Shown one piece after another: positions 8,497 to 18,000 of a DNA stretch of 64,000 nucleotides (positions are counted from its first letter, which is position 1; each line of letters begins with the position of its first letter). The DNA comes from Pseudomonas agarici (GTDB lineage: Bacteria > Pseudomonadota > Gammaproteobacteria > Pseudomonadales > Pseudomonadaceae), in NCBI RefSeq assembly GCF_900109755.1, contig NZ_FOAR01000028.1:1-64000 (forward strand), read 5' to 3'. The notes under the pieces are model-generated. The model was given only the letters and a program-made list of their open reading frames with translations, ran no database searches and had not been told where the DNA came from. Made by a program: the position numbers and the translations under genes.

Positions 8497-9815
8497 ACGC
8501 CCCGGTGGCGGGCGCAACCGAGCGGGTGTTTGCCCAGTTCCTCGACCTCGAACGCTTGACCCGTGCCGCCCGCACCACCGAACAGCTTGCTTATAGTTTG
8601 GTCAATGATGGCCAGGCGCTGTTCGGCTTTCGCCATGCTGCCCTGCTGATCGCTGGTAAGGTGCGGGCCGTGACCGGGGTCAGCGCGGTGGAGCCGAATG
8701 CGCCGTTTGTCGCCTTTGTCGAACACGCCGTGGCGCAGCTCGTCAAGCTGAAGCGGGCGACGCCTGCGAGCGTGGTGCCGATGGCGGCGTTCAGCGCCTC
8801 GGTGCGCGAGGACTGGCAGAGCCTGTCGGCGCTCCAGGTGTTCTGGTTGCCGCTGCTCGATCACAAGGGCGAAGTCTTTGGCGGCATCTGGCTGGCTCGC
8901 GACAACCCCTGGAGCCCTTCCGAACAGGTGTTGCTGGCGCAGTTGGGCGACACCTATAGCCATGCCTGGCTGGCCTTGCAGCCGCGCCGGCCGTGGCGTT
9001 TACGCCTGACGCGTAAGCGCCAGGCATTGCTCGGCGCGCTGGCGTTGCTGAGCCTGTTGATTCCAGTCCGCCAGTCGGTGCTGGCCCCTGCGGAGGTCGT
9101 GCCGCTGGCTGGCCGGGTGGTGGCGGCGCCGCTGGATGGGGTGATTGCCGAGTTTCTGGTTAAGCCCAACCAAGTGGTGCGCAGCGGCGACCTGCTGGTA
9201 CGTTTCGAAAGCACCACCCTCAAGGCCCAGGCCGATGTGGCCCAGCGCACTCTCGGAGTGGCCGAGGCTGAATTGAAGGCCAATGCCCAGCGTGCGTTTG
9301 CCGATGCCGAGTCGAGTTCGAAGATCGACTTGCTGGCGGCGCGAGTCGAGCAGAAGCGCGCCGAACGCGATTACGCCAGTGAATTGCTCAAGCGCAGCGA
9401 AGTGCGTGCCGAGCGCGACGGTATTGCGGTGTTCGCCGACGCTGAACGCTGGACCGGTAAACCGATCCAGACCGGTGAGCGGCTGATGGAAATCGCCGAC
9501 CCGACCCAGGCCGAACTACGTATCGAACTGGCGGTCGGCGATGCCATCGTCCTGGCTCCCGATGCCGAGGTTGCCCTGTTCCTCGACAGCGACCCATTGC
9601 AGCGTTACCCGGCGAAACTGGAGCGAGTGGCCTACGAGGCGCAATCCACTGCGGCCGGGCAGTTGGCGTATCGGCTGGATGCCAGCTTCATCGACACCCC
9701 GGTGCCGCGCATCGGCTTGCGCGGCACCGCGAAAATCTTCGGCCAGCGCGCACCGCTGGCCTTGTACCTGCTGCGCCGACCACTGGCCGGGTTGCGCCAG
9801 AGCGTAGGCCTGTAA
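8493..9815 (+). CDS. HlyD-family adaptor with GAF-like N-terminal domain
   Basis: A 440-residue protein starting at a GTG that overlaps the previous stop. Residues 1-160 look like a cytoplasmic GAF-type domain (FLDLERLTRAARTTEQLAY, FRHAALLIAGKVRAVTGVSAV, FWLPLLDHKGEVFGGIWLAR). One membrane segment follows near 175-190 (LLGALALLSLLIPVR). The rest is a periplasmic adaptor: VVAAPLDGVIAEFLVKPNQVVRSGDLLVRFE lipoyl half, a coiled coil, then ERDGIAVFADAERWTGKPIQTGERLMEI. The fused N-terminal domain is unusual for an adaptor and could sense a small molecule or dock the M50 partner. It is translationally coupled on both sides (GTGA, then TAATG). Confidence 0.86.
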   Translation: MNAPVAGATERVFAQFLDLERLTRAARTTEQLAYSLVNDGQALFGFRHAALLIAGKVRAVTGVSAVEPNAPFVAFVEHAVAQLVKLKRATPASVVPMAAFSASVREDWQSLSALQVFWLPLLDHKGEVFGGIWLARDNPWSPSEQVLLAQLGDTYSHAWLALQPRRPWRLRLTRKRQALLGALALLSLLIPVRQSVLAPAEVVPLAGRVVAAPLDGVIAEFLVKPNQVVRSGDLLVRFESTTLKAQADVAQRTLGVAEAELKANAQRAFADAESSSKIDLLAARVEQKRAERDYASELLKRSEVRAERDGIAVFADAERWTGKPIQTGERLMEIADPTQAELRIELAVGDAIVLAPDAEVALFLDSDPLQRYPAKLERVAYEAQSTAAGQLAYRLDASFIDTPVPRIGLRGTAKIFGQRAPLALYLLRRPLAGLRQSVGL

Positions 9816-11911
9816 TGAACCTGCCGAGCCTGCGAGCGGATCTGCAGCTCACGCCGGCCTCGGCGGCGTTGGACGGCTCACCGCGTTGGACGTTGGCCGA
9901 CCCGGTTCGTGGGCGTTATTTCAAGCTGGGCGTCCAGGCCATCCGCTTGCTGCGGCATTGGTCGCTGGGTGATCCCGAGCAGGTGCTGCAGGCGGCGAAC
10001 CGTGAGCCGGGCCTGCCGTTGGGCGATCCGGAACTGGAGCAGTTGCTGGGTTTTTTGCGCGCCCATGACCTGATCGCCGCGCTGGACCCGCAACAGCGCG
10101 CCAGCTATGCGTGGAAAGCCGCCGCGTCGCGCCAGAGCCTGTGGCAGATGGCACTGCACCAATACCTGTTTTTCCGCATCCCGCTGTGGCGCCCGGATGC
10201 CTTCCTCAATCGCGCCTGGCCATGGCTGCGACGTTTCGGCCCGCGCCTGTTGCGCTACGGCTTGCCGATCACCCTGGGGCTGGGAGTGTTCCTGGTCTCG
10301 CGGGACTGGGAGCGCTTTCTCTCAACCTTTCCCCACCTGTTCAGCCTCGGTGGGGCCATGGCCTTTGGCATCGCGCTATTCTTCGCCAAGCTCTGTCATG
10401 AGTTCGGCCATGCTTTCATGGCCAAGCGCGCCGGCTGTCGGGTGCAGAGCATGGGGGTGGCGTTCATGGTCCTGCTGCCGTTGTTCTATACCGATGTCAG
10501 CGATGCCTGGCGGATTAACGACCGCAAGGCGCGGTTGCTGATCGGTGCCGGCGGGGTCCTGGCGGAGCTGGTGTTGGCCTGTATCGCCCTGTTGGCCTGG
10601 TCGCTGCTGCCAGACGGGCCGGCGCGCACGGCGGCGTTCATGCTCGCCAGTGCCACCTGGCTGACCACTCTGGCGGTGAACCTCAACCCGTTCATGCGCT
10701 TCGACGGTTACTTTCTGCTCAGCGACTTCTGGGAAATCGACAACCTCCAGGGCCGTGCCTTTGCCCTGTGCCGCTGGCGTTTGCGCGAGGCCCTGTTCGG
10801 CTACGACACGCCGGCACCGGAGCCCTGGCCACCGGCCATGCGCCGCCGACTGCTGTGGTGGGGATTCCTTTCCTGGTTGTGGCGGGCGGTATTGTTTTTC
10901 GGGATCGCCCTGGCGGTCTATCACCTGTTCTTCAAGTTGCTGGGCATCTGCCTGATGCTGGTGGAACTGGGTTGGTTCATCTTCCTGCCGATTTTCAAGG
11001 AAGCCCGCGAATGGTGGTCGCGGCGCGAGCAGGCGCATACTCCGCGTGTGCTGCTCAGTGGCCTGGGCCTGCTGGCGCTGCTGTTGCTGGTGGTGCTGCC
11101 CTGGCGTAGCAGCGTGGAAATACCGGTGATGCTCGAGGCCGGGCGGGTCACGGCGCTGCATGCTCCGGTGGCCGCACGGGTCAAACAAGTTAATGTGCGC
11201 GATGGCCAGCGGGTGGAGCAAGGCACGGTGTTGGTGGAGTTGGAGTCACCGGATGTCGACTCGCGACTGTTCATCGTGCGCCGTGAAATCGATATTTTGC
11301 AGTTGCAGATGCGTCGCCAGGCCGGGCGCAGCGAGACGGCGGCGGATGTCGGTGTCCTCGAACAGCGGCTGGCGGAGGCGGTGGCCGAATACCGGGGATT
11401 GCAGGCCCGTCGTGAGCGCTTATTGCTACGGGCACCCCAGGCCGGCCAGGTCCGCGATCTGCTGCCGCAACTGGTCGCCGGACGCTGGGTTTCGACTCAG
11501 GAACCGCTGGCGCGAGTTGTCGAGGATGGTACCCGTGTGCGCGGTTATCTGGCCGAAGAGGATTTGTGGCGCGTCGCGCCGGGGTCGAACGGGCGCTTTG
11601 TCGCCGACGACCCGATGCGCCCGGCTTGGCCGGTGCAGTTGTTGGATATCGACGCCAACGGTGTTGCGGCCATCGACCAGGAAGCCTTGACCTCCGACCA
11701 CCACGGGCCGATTGCCGTGCGGCGCGACGAAAACCGCCGTCCGGAGCCAGTGCAAGCCCAATACGGCGTGCGGCTCAAGCTGCTGGAAGAAGTGCCGACA
11801 CCGAGCCATCCGCTGCGCGGCGTGGCGGTGTTGCAAGGGCGCCACGAATCATTGCTGGGTACCGCCTGGCGGCGCCTGATAGCGCTGGGCGTGCGCGAGA
11901 GTGGTTTCTAG
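9815..11911 (+). CDS. Membrane M50 (site-2) metalloprotease fused to a HlyD adaptor domain
   Basis: A 698-residue multi-domain membrane protein. Residues 1-100 resemble a PqqD-like winged helix (GRYFKLGVQAIRLL...LEQLLGFLRAHDLI). A membrane M50 peptidase core follows with the zinc motif HEFGH at 195-199 and the third-ligand segment NLNPFMRFDGYFLLSD near 290. After a further membrane segment comes a periplasmic lipoyl/HlyD part (VTALHAPVAARVKQVNVRDGQRVEQGTVLVELE) with a short coiled coil. Proteins of this plan are annotated as putative peptide zinc metalloproteases. Here it would be the inner-membrane heart of the exporter, since no ABC ATPase or RND pump is encoded nearby. The catalytic residues look intact. 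The role in cleavage versus transport is inference. Confidence 0.88.
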   Translation: MNLPSLRADLQLTPASAALDGSPRWTLADPVRGRYFKLGVQAIRLLRHWSLGDPEQVLQAANREPGLPLGDPELEQLLGFLRAHDLIAALDPQQRASYAWKAAASRQSLWQMALHQYLFFRIPLWRPDAFLNRAWPWLRRFGPRLLRYGLPITLGLGVFLVSRDWERFLSTFPHLFSLGGAMAFGIALFFAKLCHEFGHAFMAKRAGCRVQSMGVAFMVLLPLFYTDVSDAWRINDRKARLLIGAGGVLAELVLACIALLAWSLLPDGPARTAAFMLASATWLTTLAVNLNPFMRFDGYFLLSDFWEIDNLQGRAFALCRWRLREALFGYDTPAPEPWPPAMRRRLLWWGFLSWLWRAVLFFGIALAVYHLFFKLLGICLMLVELGWFIFLPIFKEAREWWSRREQAHTPRVLLSGLGLLALLLLVVLPWRSSVEIPVMLEAGRVTALHAPVAARVKQVNVRDGQRVEQGTVLVELESPDVDSRLFIVRREIDILQLQMRRQAGRSETAADVGVLEQRLAEAVAEYRGLQARRERLLLRAPQAGQVRDLLPQLVAGRWVSTQEPLARVVEDGTRVRGYLAEEDLWRVAPGSNGRFVADDPMRPAWPVQLLDIDANGVAAIDQEALTSDHHGPIAVRRDENRRPEPVQAQYGVRLKLLEEVPTPSHPLRGVAVLQGRHESLLGTAWRRLIALGVRESGF

Positions 11912-11940
11912 TCATTACAACGGTTCAGGGAGTACCACCC

Positions 11941-12435
11941 ATGTTGAACAGCTCGTCCGCCGCAGGGTTGTCCATGCGCCCATCGCGGGCCACCGATGGG
12001 CCTTTTCTGCGCAGCCTTTATCAGTCGGCCCGCCCGGAGTTGCAATGGATCGATGCCGAGCCCGAACTGATCGAACAGGTGATTGCCCAGCAGTTCCAGG
12101 TGCAGGAACAGGGGGTTGGCGATCATTACCCGGATGCGATGCACTATGTGGTGGAGAAGCTCGATACGCCCATTGGCGTGCTGAGTGCCGACTTCGGTCC
12201 CAATGAAATCCGCGTGCTGTACCTGGCGTTCATTCCGGCGGCCCGTGGCAAGGGGTTCGGACGTATTGTGCTGCAAGGCGTGCAGAAGGCCGCCGAACAG
12301 GTGCGCTGCCCAGTGGCGACGGTGGTCTGGGCCAGCAATCCGCAGGCGCGCCAGCATTACCTGGCGCTGGGGTTTCGGGTCGAGGAAAGCTCGCCGGCGG
12401 CCGAGCGGCTGGTGTGGTACCCAGGCCTCAATTGA
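11941..12435 (+). CDS. GNAT family N-acetyltransferase
   Basis: A 164-residue GNAT enzyme: N-terminal MRPSRATDGPFLRSLYQSARPEL, central beta strand VLYLAFIPAARGKGFGRIVLQGVQKAA (the R/Q-x-x-G-x-G/A acetyl-CoA motif as ARGKGFG) and the C-terminal NPQARQHYLALGFRVEESS. It begins 29 bases after the M50 gene and is probably co-transcribed with it. GNAT proteins of this kind often sit beside the tail-collar and DUF6916 genes that follow on the opposite strand. The substrate is unknown; it could be a protein in this locus. It overlaps the minus-strand neighbour's end by eight bases. Confidence 0.85.
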   Translation: MLNSSSAAGLSMRPSRATDGPFLRSLYQSARPELQWIDAEPELIEQVIAQQFQVQEQGVGDHYPDAMHYVVEKLDTPIGVLSADFGPNEIRVLYLAFIPAARGKGFGRIVLQGVQKAAEQVRCPVATVVWASNPQARQHYLALGFRVEESSPAAERLVWYPGLN

Positions 12436-12739
12436 AGACGATATTGAAGTAGCCCAGGGTCGGGTCGCGTCCCAGCGGCGGCTCGCGAGAGACGAACACT
12501 GCATCGAGGCGTCCCAGTTGCGGCAGCTCCAGGGCGCACAGGCCGTCGACGAAATCCGTCGGCTCGAGGCTGCGCAGCATCACGTTGAAGGGTAGGCGAG
12601 AGCTCTCCGACAGTTGCGCTCGCGGGTGCAACTGGATCGATTCGACCTGGACCGCCAGCAGGCTGCCGTCGGGCAGGTGCAGCGGGCAGCGCTGGTTGAC
12701 CAGCGGCTGGAAATGTTCGTTGGAAACCTGTTGCAGCAT
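12428..12739 (-). CDS. Small DUF6916-like protein
   Basis: A 103-residue protein rich in beta structure by pattern (FQPLVNQRCPLHLPDGSLLAVQVESIQLHP, SSRLPFNVMLRSLEP, GYFNIVFN). It fits the small DUF6916-type proteins found next to microcystin-dependent-protein-like tail-collar genes. It starts at an ATG with GGAGAAC ahead and lies 77 bases downstream of the tail-collar gene, so the two form a small minus-strand unit inside the plus-strand export locus. No catalytic residues are apparent. Function unknown. Confidence 0.75.
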   Translation of the reverse strand: MLQQVSNEHFQPLVNQRCPLHLPDGSLLAVQVESIQLHPRAQLSESSRLPFNVMLRSLEPTDFVDGLCALELPQLGRLDAVFVSREPPLGRDPTLGYFNIVFN

Positions 12740-12771
12740 CGATGTTCTCCGTATGCAGAGTGGGCTCAGGC

Positions 12772-12803
12772 CCCGGTAGGAGCCGGCAAGCCGGCTGCTA
12801 CAG
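12772..12803. repeat. REP-type palindrome
   Basis: GGTAGGAGCCGGCAAGCCGGC followed by TGCTACAGG is the typical Pseudomonas REP form, an imperfect palindrome centred on GCCGGCAAGCCGGC. It lies between the DUF6916-like and tail-collar genes and may affect transcript stability between them. Confidence 0.75.
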
Positions 12804-12816
12804 GCGTTGCGGTGTG

Positions 12817-13407
12817 TCAGTTACGCGACGGGAAGATCCCTTCCAGTGCGATGCTGAAGTTCACCACCAGGAACGGGTTCATCGTCCCCAGCGGTAGGTT
12901 GCCACCTGGTAGGGTCAGGTTGCCGGCGATGGTGCTGGCGGCACCTTTGAGGGCTACCGGCGAGGCGCCCTGTGCATCGGAATAGATCGCCGCCGAGGGC
13001 GGCCCGGCAGGGTTGGACGCGCCGATATAGGCGTTGGTGCTGGTCGGTGCCGTGACCGGATTGCTGGGGGTGCTCGCCAGGTTGATGGTGGTGTCGACGG
13101 TCAAGCCAGAGGTCGGAATCACCTGGGTGGGCAGGTTACTGGTCAGGATCGATACGTTTTCAGTACCGCTGGCTTCGCCCATGACCCGCGACGTCAAGCC
13201 CGGCCCATTGCCCTGGCAAACCGGCAGCCGGCCTTGGAGGTTGGGCAGGCCGAAGGTCTGTTGGCCGTTACCGCCATAGGTCGTACCCATCAACGCGAAC
13301 AGTGCCTGGTATTGCGAGAGAGGCAGCAGTTGCCCGCCGCAGAGCGCCCAGCCCGAGGGTGCGAAGTTGAAGCCAAACATCTGGATGGTGCCGAGAAATA
13401 CTTCCAT
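12817..13407 (-). CDS. Phage tail-collar domain protein (microcystin-dependent-protein-like)
   Basis: A 196-residue protein with the tail-collar signature at its N-terminus (GTIQMFGFNFAPSGWALCGGQLLPLSQYQALFALMGTTYGGNGQQTFGLPNLQGRLPVCQG), a Ser/Thr/Asn-rich middle and a C-terminal NPFLVVNFSIALEG close to the family end. Such MdpB-like proteins occur free of phage genes in many Proteobacteria, usually with DUF6916 and GNAT genes as here. They are thought to be surface or secreted fibre-like proteins, but their role is not known. No phage genes surround it, so I do not read this as a prophage. Confidence 0.88.
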   Translation of the reverse strand: MEVFLGTIQMFGFNFAPSGWALCGGQLLPLSQYQALFALMGTTYGGNGQQTFGLPNLQGRLPVCQGNGPGLTSRVMGEASGTENVSILTSNLPTQVIPTSGLTVDTTINLASTPSNPVTAPTSTNAYIGASNPAGPPSAAIYSDAQGASPVALKGAASTIAGNLTLPGGNLPLGTMNPFLVVNFSIALEGIFPSRN

Positions 13408-13445
13408 GGATCGTTATCCTTCAGCCGTGTTGGGAGAGGTGCCGT

Positions 13446-13468
13446 GCCCGTGGTGTCCGGGCTTTTTT
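13446..13468 (+). terminator. Possible intrinsic terminator upstream of the decayed gene
   Basis: A five-base stem, GCCCG and CGGGC, with a seven-base loop and a run of six T. It points rightwards but no intact plus-strand gene lies just before it, so it may be a leftover of an older arrangement or chance. Confidence 0.4.
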
Positions 13469-13489
13469 GTGCACCGTCCCGAAGCGTAG

Positions 13490-14013
13490 ACGCTGGCTTG
13501 GCTTGCGCCGGTTCTTTGCGGGATAGAGGTCGCGATTGGAACAGTCAGGCAAGCCGATGTCGTTCTAGCCTATAAACGGACGGCGGCGGCGATGTGGGGC
13601 GACGAATTGCGTGGTTGGATCGGTCTGTTTGGCGATGCCAACCTGTCGATCCAGACGATGAGCGCGCAGCCTGGGGTGATCACGCTCTCCTCGGTATTGG
13701 CTAACCCACTTGATCGTCGGTCGTCGAGCGACGGTCCTGGCCTGCTACCGGCTACGGTTTCGGCACCTTGATCGATGAAAATGCCGGGGTCTACTTCGAT
13801 CATCTGAAAGATCTGCCATCGGCTAACGGCAGGGTCTGGCTGCTGATGAGTCGGGTGGCACCGGACGAGTTTCCGTCAATTCCGACCGGCTGGCGGAAAA
13901 TCGACCAGCATGCGGGGGAGATACCCAAGCGGTTTTATATGAAACCTGCCACCCTTCGGGTAGCCGGCACTCACTACCGGACACTTGATATAGAGCTTCC
14001 CGGTCGTATTTGA
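13490..14013 (+). pseudogene. Decayed gene of unknown family (two frame-shifted fragments)
   Basis: One frame reads from 13490 to a TGA at 13769-13771 with protein-like content (APVLCGIEVAIGTVRQADVV, then YKRTAAAMWGDELRGW). A second frame, offset by one base, continues from 13768 to 14013 (NAGVYFDHLKDLP, VWLLMSRVAPDEF, RFYMKPATLRVAG). Joining them at 13768 by restoring one base gives a continuous protein tail of about 174 residues. No ribosome-binding site or start is seen for either part, so this looks like the 3' end of a deleted and frame-shifted gene. I cannot name the family; the tail resembles the soluble C-terminal part of a membrane enzyme. It sits directly before a sulfotransferase gene. 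Confidence 0.5.
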
Positions 14014-14138
14014 GGGCCATAACTCCCGTGTTTATGGGCCTTTTGCGGCGTAAAGTCGCTGCGATTGATGTCAAAATACTACTAGTGCGCAACAATTCCT
14101 TACGCTACGCTTTGTCCTACAAAGGACTTAACGTCACG

Positions 14139-14984
14139 GTGAATGGATTGCGCAGTTTTCACTTTATCTCCGGATTGCCGCGCTCAGGGTCCACTCTGCT
14201 GTCCGCTATTCTCCTGCAGAACCCACGTTTTCATGCTGGCATGAGCAGCCCGGTTGGCGGCCTGTTTAACAGCGTGTTGGAACAGTGTAGCGCTGGCAGC
14301 GAGTTCGGCGCGGTGATTGGTACCGATAGGCGTCGCCGCCTGCTGCGTGGGCTGTTCGAGTCCTATTACGCCGACAAGGGCGAACAGTCGGTTATCTTCG
14401 ATACCAATCGCCAGTGGTCCGCGCGCTTGCCGGCGTTGATGGATATGTTTGCGCAATCCAAGGTTATCGCCTGCGTGCGTAACGTCGCCTGGGTGATGGA
14501 CAGCCTGGAGCGGCTGTACCGCGCCAATCCCTTCGAGAACACCAAGTTGTTCAACGACGAGGTGGAGCGCAACACGGTCTACAGCCGCTGTGAAACCCTT
14601 GCCCAGCGCAATCGCCTGGTGGGTTTTGCTTGGACCGCGCTCAAGGAAGCCTACTACAGCGAACACGCCGGTTCCGTGCTGCTGGTGGATTACGATCTCC
14701 TGGCCCAGGCCCCGGAGCGGGTGTTGCGGCTGGTCTACGATTTTATCGGCGAACCCTGGTTCGAGCATGATTTCGACCATCTGGCCTATGACGCCCCGGA
14801 ATTCGACCAGGCCCTCGGGGTCGCCGGTCTGCACAAGGTCAAGCCCAAGGTCGCGCTGACGTCGCGGCGCACCATCCTGCCGCCGGATTTGTTCGAAAAG
14901 TATGCCGAGCTATCGTTCTGGAACGATGGCTCGGCCAGTGCCGCGAATGTCATTCGTTTGAAAACCAACGCCGCGGTCAGCTGA
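14139..14984 (+). CDS. Sulfotransferase family protein
   Basis: A 281-residue PAPS-dependent sulfotransferase-fold protein. The 5'-phosphosulfate loop is SGLPRSGSTLLSAIL near residues 8-22, and the 3'-phosphate segment is VIACVRNVAWVMDSLERL near 110-127. The C-terminal half has the usual YDFIGEPWFEHDF and DAPEFDQ segments. The frame is open to 14010 but the GTG at 14139 starts just before the fold and has AAAGGA upstream. It directly precedes the giant exported protein. A second sulfotransferase (24042) and an APS kinase (22670) are in the same locus, so a sulfated product is likely. Confidence 0.85.
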   Translation: MNGLRSFHFISGLPRSGSTLLSAILLQNPRFHAGMSSPVGGLFNSVLEQCSAGSEFGAVIGTDRRRRLLRGLFESYYADKGEQSVIFDTNRQWSARLPALMDMFAQSKVIACVRNVAWVMDSLERLYRANPFENTKLFNDEVERNTVYSRCETLAQRNRLVGFAWTALKEAYYSEHAGSVLLVDYDLLAQAPERVLRLVYDFIGEPWFEHDFDHLAYDAPEFDQALGVAGLHKVKPKVALTSRRTILPPDLFEKYAELSFWNDGSASAANVIRLKTNAAVS

Positions 14985-15048
14985 TCGCGGTTTTTTATGC
15001 CGACAAAAAAAACCATTGAGCGCATGAGCGTTCGAGTGCAGGTGAAGC

Positions 15049-18000
15049 ATGTGGTGGAGCAAACCGAAAGCGCGGGCCGAAGGCGTGAGAAGCCTGGTTT
15101 CACCCATGATCATTGCGCTGGAACCACGCATGCTGTTCGACGGTGCCGTGGCGGCCACCGTGGCCGAGGCCGCGCAGCCGGCCAGTCACCCCGCCGCTGA
15201 TGCAGCGCAGGCGCCGACTAGCGATCACGCGCTCGCCCCCGCCGAAGCGCACCCGCTATCCGATGCCCCTTCGACTCCGGCACCGGTTGCCGTACCGGGC
15301 GAGTCGGTGGTGTTCATCGACTCGCGGGTGAAAGATTTCGACAGTCTGCTCAAGGGCGCCGCACCCGGCACTCAGGTGGTGGTACTCGAGGCCGGCAAAG
15401 ACGGCCTGCAGCAGATCGCCGATTACCTGGGCTCCCACTCGGGCGTGAGTAGCGTGGAAATCATCGCCCACGGCAATTCGGGCGACTTGTGGCTGGGCAA
15501 CACCTATCTCTCTTCCGATAACGTCGCGGCGCGGGCCGATGTGCTGGCACGGATCGGCAATGACATGAATGTCGGCGGCGATATCCTGATTTATGCCTGC
15601 AATACCGCCTCGGGCGACAAGGGCAGCGGATTTGTCGATGCCCTGGCGCAATACACCGGGCGCGATATCGCGGCCTCGACCAACCGCACGGGCCTGGGCG
15701 GCGACTGGAGCCTGGAAATCGCCTCCGGCAGCATCGAAAGCCACAACGTGCTGTCGGCCGACGCCATGGCCGCGTACCAGTACGGCTTGGCCACCATTAC
15801 CGTAAGCAGTGGCGCCGACACTGGCGCCGGCAGCCTGCGCCAGGCCCTGAGCGATGCGGTGGCGGGCGACATCGTTACTTTCACCACCCCAGGTATGACG
15901 GTCAACCTGAACTCGCAACTGGTGATCGCCAAGAACCTGACCGTCGACGGCGACCTGGACAACAACGGTAGCGCTGATGTGACCATCAGCGGGCAGTACA
16001 AGACCCAGGTGCTCAAGGTCAATGCGGGAGTCACCGCGACACTCGACGGCCTGATCATCACCCAGGGCCTGGCAGCGGGCGACGGCGCGGCGGCGGGTAC
16101 CGACGGCCTGGCGGCAATGGGCGGCGGCATTGTCAACGCCGGCAACCTGACCCTGAACAATGTCACCGTGACCGGCAACGCGGCCTCGGGTGGCGGTGGC
16201 GGTGGCGGGGTGATTGCACCCTACCTCGGCGGCGCGGTGGGCGGTGGCGGTGGCGGTGGCGGTGGTATTGGTGGGCAAAACGGTGGAAGCGGCGGTGATT
16301 CGGGCTTCGGCACAGGGGTTTATGCGGGCCTCGCCGGTAGCGCCAACCAAGGCGGTACCGGTGGCGGCTACGCTTCCATGGGGGGGCTTGGCGGCAGTAG
16401 CAGCGGCGGCGCGGGCGGCCAGGGGTCTTTCGGCTACAGTAGCGGCGGCGCGGGCGCCACGTCTAACAACGGCACTCTGTCCATTGGCGGTGGTGGTGGC
16501 GGCTCGGGTTGGGATCAGCCCGGTAGGGCCGGTGCCGCGGCAAGCGGCGGTATCTACAATGCCAGCACCGGTACCCTGACCGTTGTCGGCACCTCGGTGA
16601 TCTCCAATAACATCGCTGCCGGCGGCGGTGGTGGTGGTGGCGGCGGCAGTGGTGGTTCCGGCGATTCGGGTGGTGCGGGGGGCAAAGGCGTCGGTGCGAT
16701 CTGGAACAAGGGTACGTTGTTGATTACCGCCGCCAACTTCGCGGCCTTGAGTAGCGGTAATAACCTTGGCGTCAGTGGCTCCGGTGGCCTGTCGTCGGGC
16801 GGCGGCTCAACGGGGACTCAGCCGGCGGCCCTGAACACCATCTTCAACGACGGCGGAACGCTGAACACTGCTTACAACCCGGCACCGACCGCGACCATCG
16901 TGGTCACCACTCCTGCCCAACACATCGGCAGCACGTCAACGGTGACCATTACCTTCAACCAGGCGGTGAACAACTTTGCCCTGGCCGACCTGACGGCCTC
17001 CAACGGTGTGCTGAGCAACTTGAGCACCAGCGACGGTGGCACCACCTGGACCGCGACCCTTACCCCGAACTCAAGTGTCAGCAGTGCCACCAACCTGATC
17101 ATCCTGGACAACACCGGGGTCAACAGCCTGTCGACCGGCACGGCAGGGATCGGCACCACCTCGTCCAACAACTACAGCGTCGATACTGTACGGCCGACCG
17201 CGACCGTTGCGGTTGTCGGCTCCACGCTGAGTACCACGACCAACGCGACGGTGAACATTACGTTCAGCGAAGCAGTGAGCAACTTCAGCCTCGCGGACCT
17301 GTCGGCCTCCAATGGCACCCTGAGCAACCTGGTCCAGGTCGACGCCACCCATTGGACCGCGACCCTGACGCCCAACGCCGGCAATAACAGCAGCGGCAAC
17401 GTCATTACCCTGGATAACACCCTTTATACCGATACCGCGACCAACGCCGGCAGTGGTACGAGCACATCCAACAGCTATGCGGTGGACACCGTGCGCCCGA
17501 CGGCGAGTATCGTGGTCGACAATACGGCACTGAACATCGGCGGCACGGCGACGGTGAGCATCACCTTCAGCGAAGCGGTGAACGATTTCACCCTGGCCGA
17601 CCTGTCGGCCTCCAACGGTAGCTTGAGCAACCTCGTTCAAGTCGATGGCACGCACTGGACCGCGACCCTGACGCCGAACGCCGGGGTCAGCCATAGCGGC
17701 GATGTCATCACCCTGAGCAATACCGGGGTCACCGACGCCGCGAGCAACGCCGGCAGCGGCACGACCACGTCCAATGCCTATGCCATCGACACCCAGCGGC
17801 CCACCGCGAGCGTCGTGTTCGGCAACACCAACTTGGGGATCGGTCAGACTTCGCCGGTGACCATCACCTTCAGCGAAGCCGTGAGCGGTTTGACCCTGGC
17901 CGACCTGACCGTGAGCAACGGTACCCTCAGCGGACTGAGCAGCGGCGACGGTGGCATCACCTGGACCGCAACCTTTACCCCGACGGCGAGTATCGTCAGC

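Noticed and set aside
12817..13407. Tail-collar domain as evidence for a prophage
   Set aside because: No capsid, terminase, integrase or other tail genes are nearby; such proteins with DUF6916 and GNAT neighbours are found as phage-free units.
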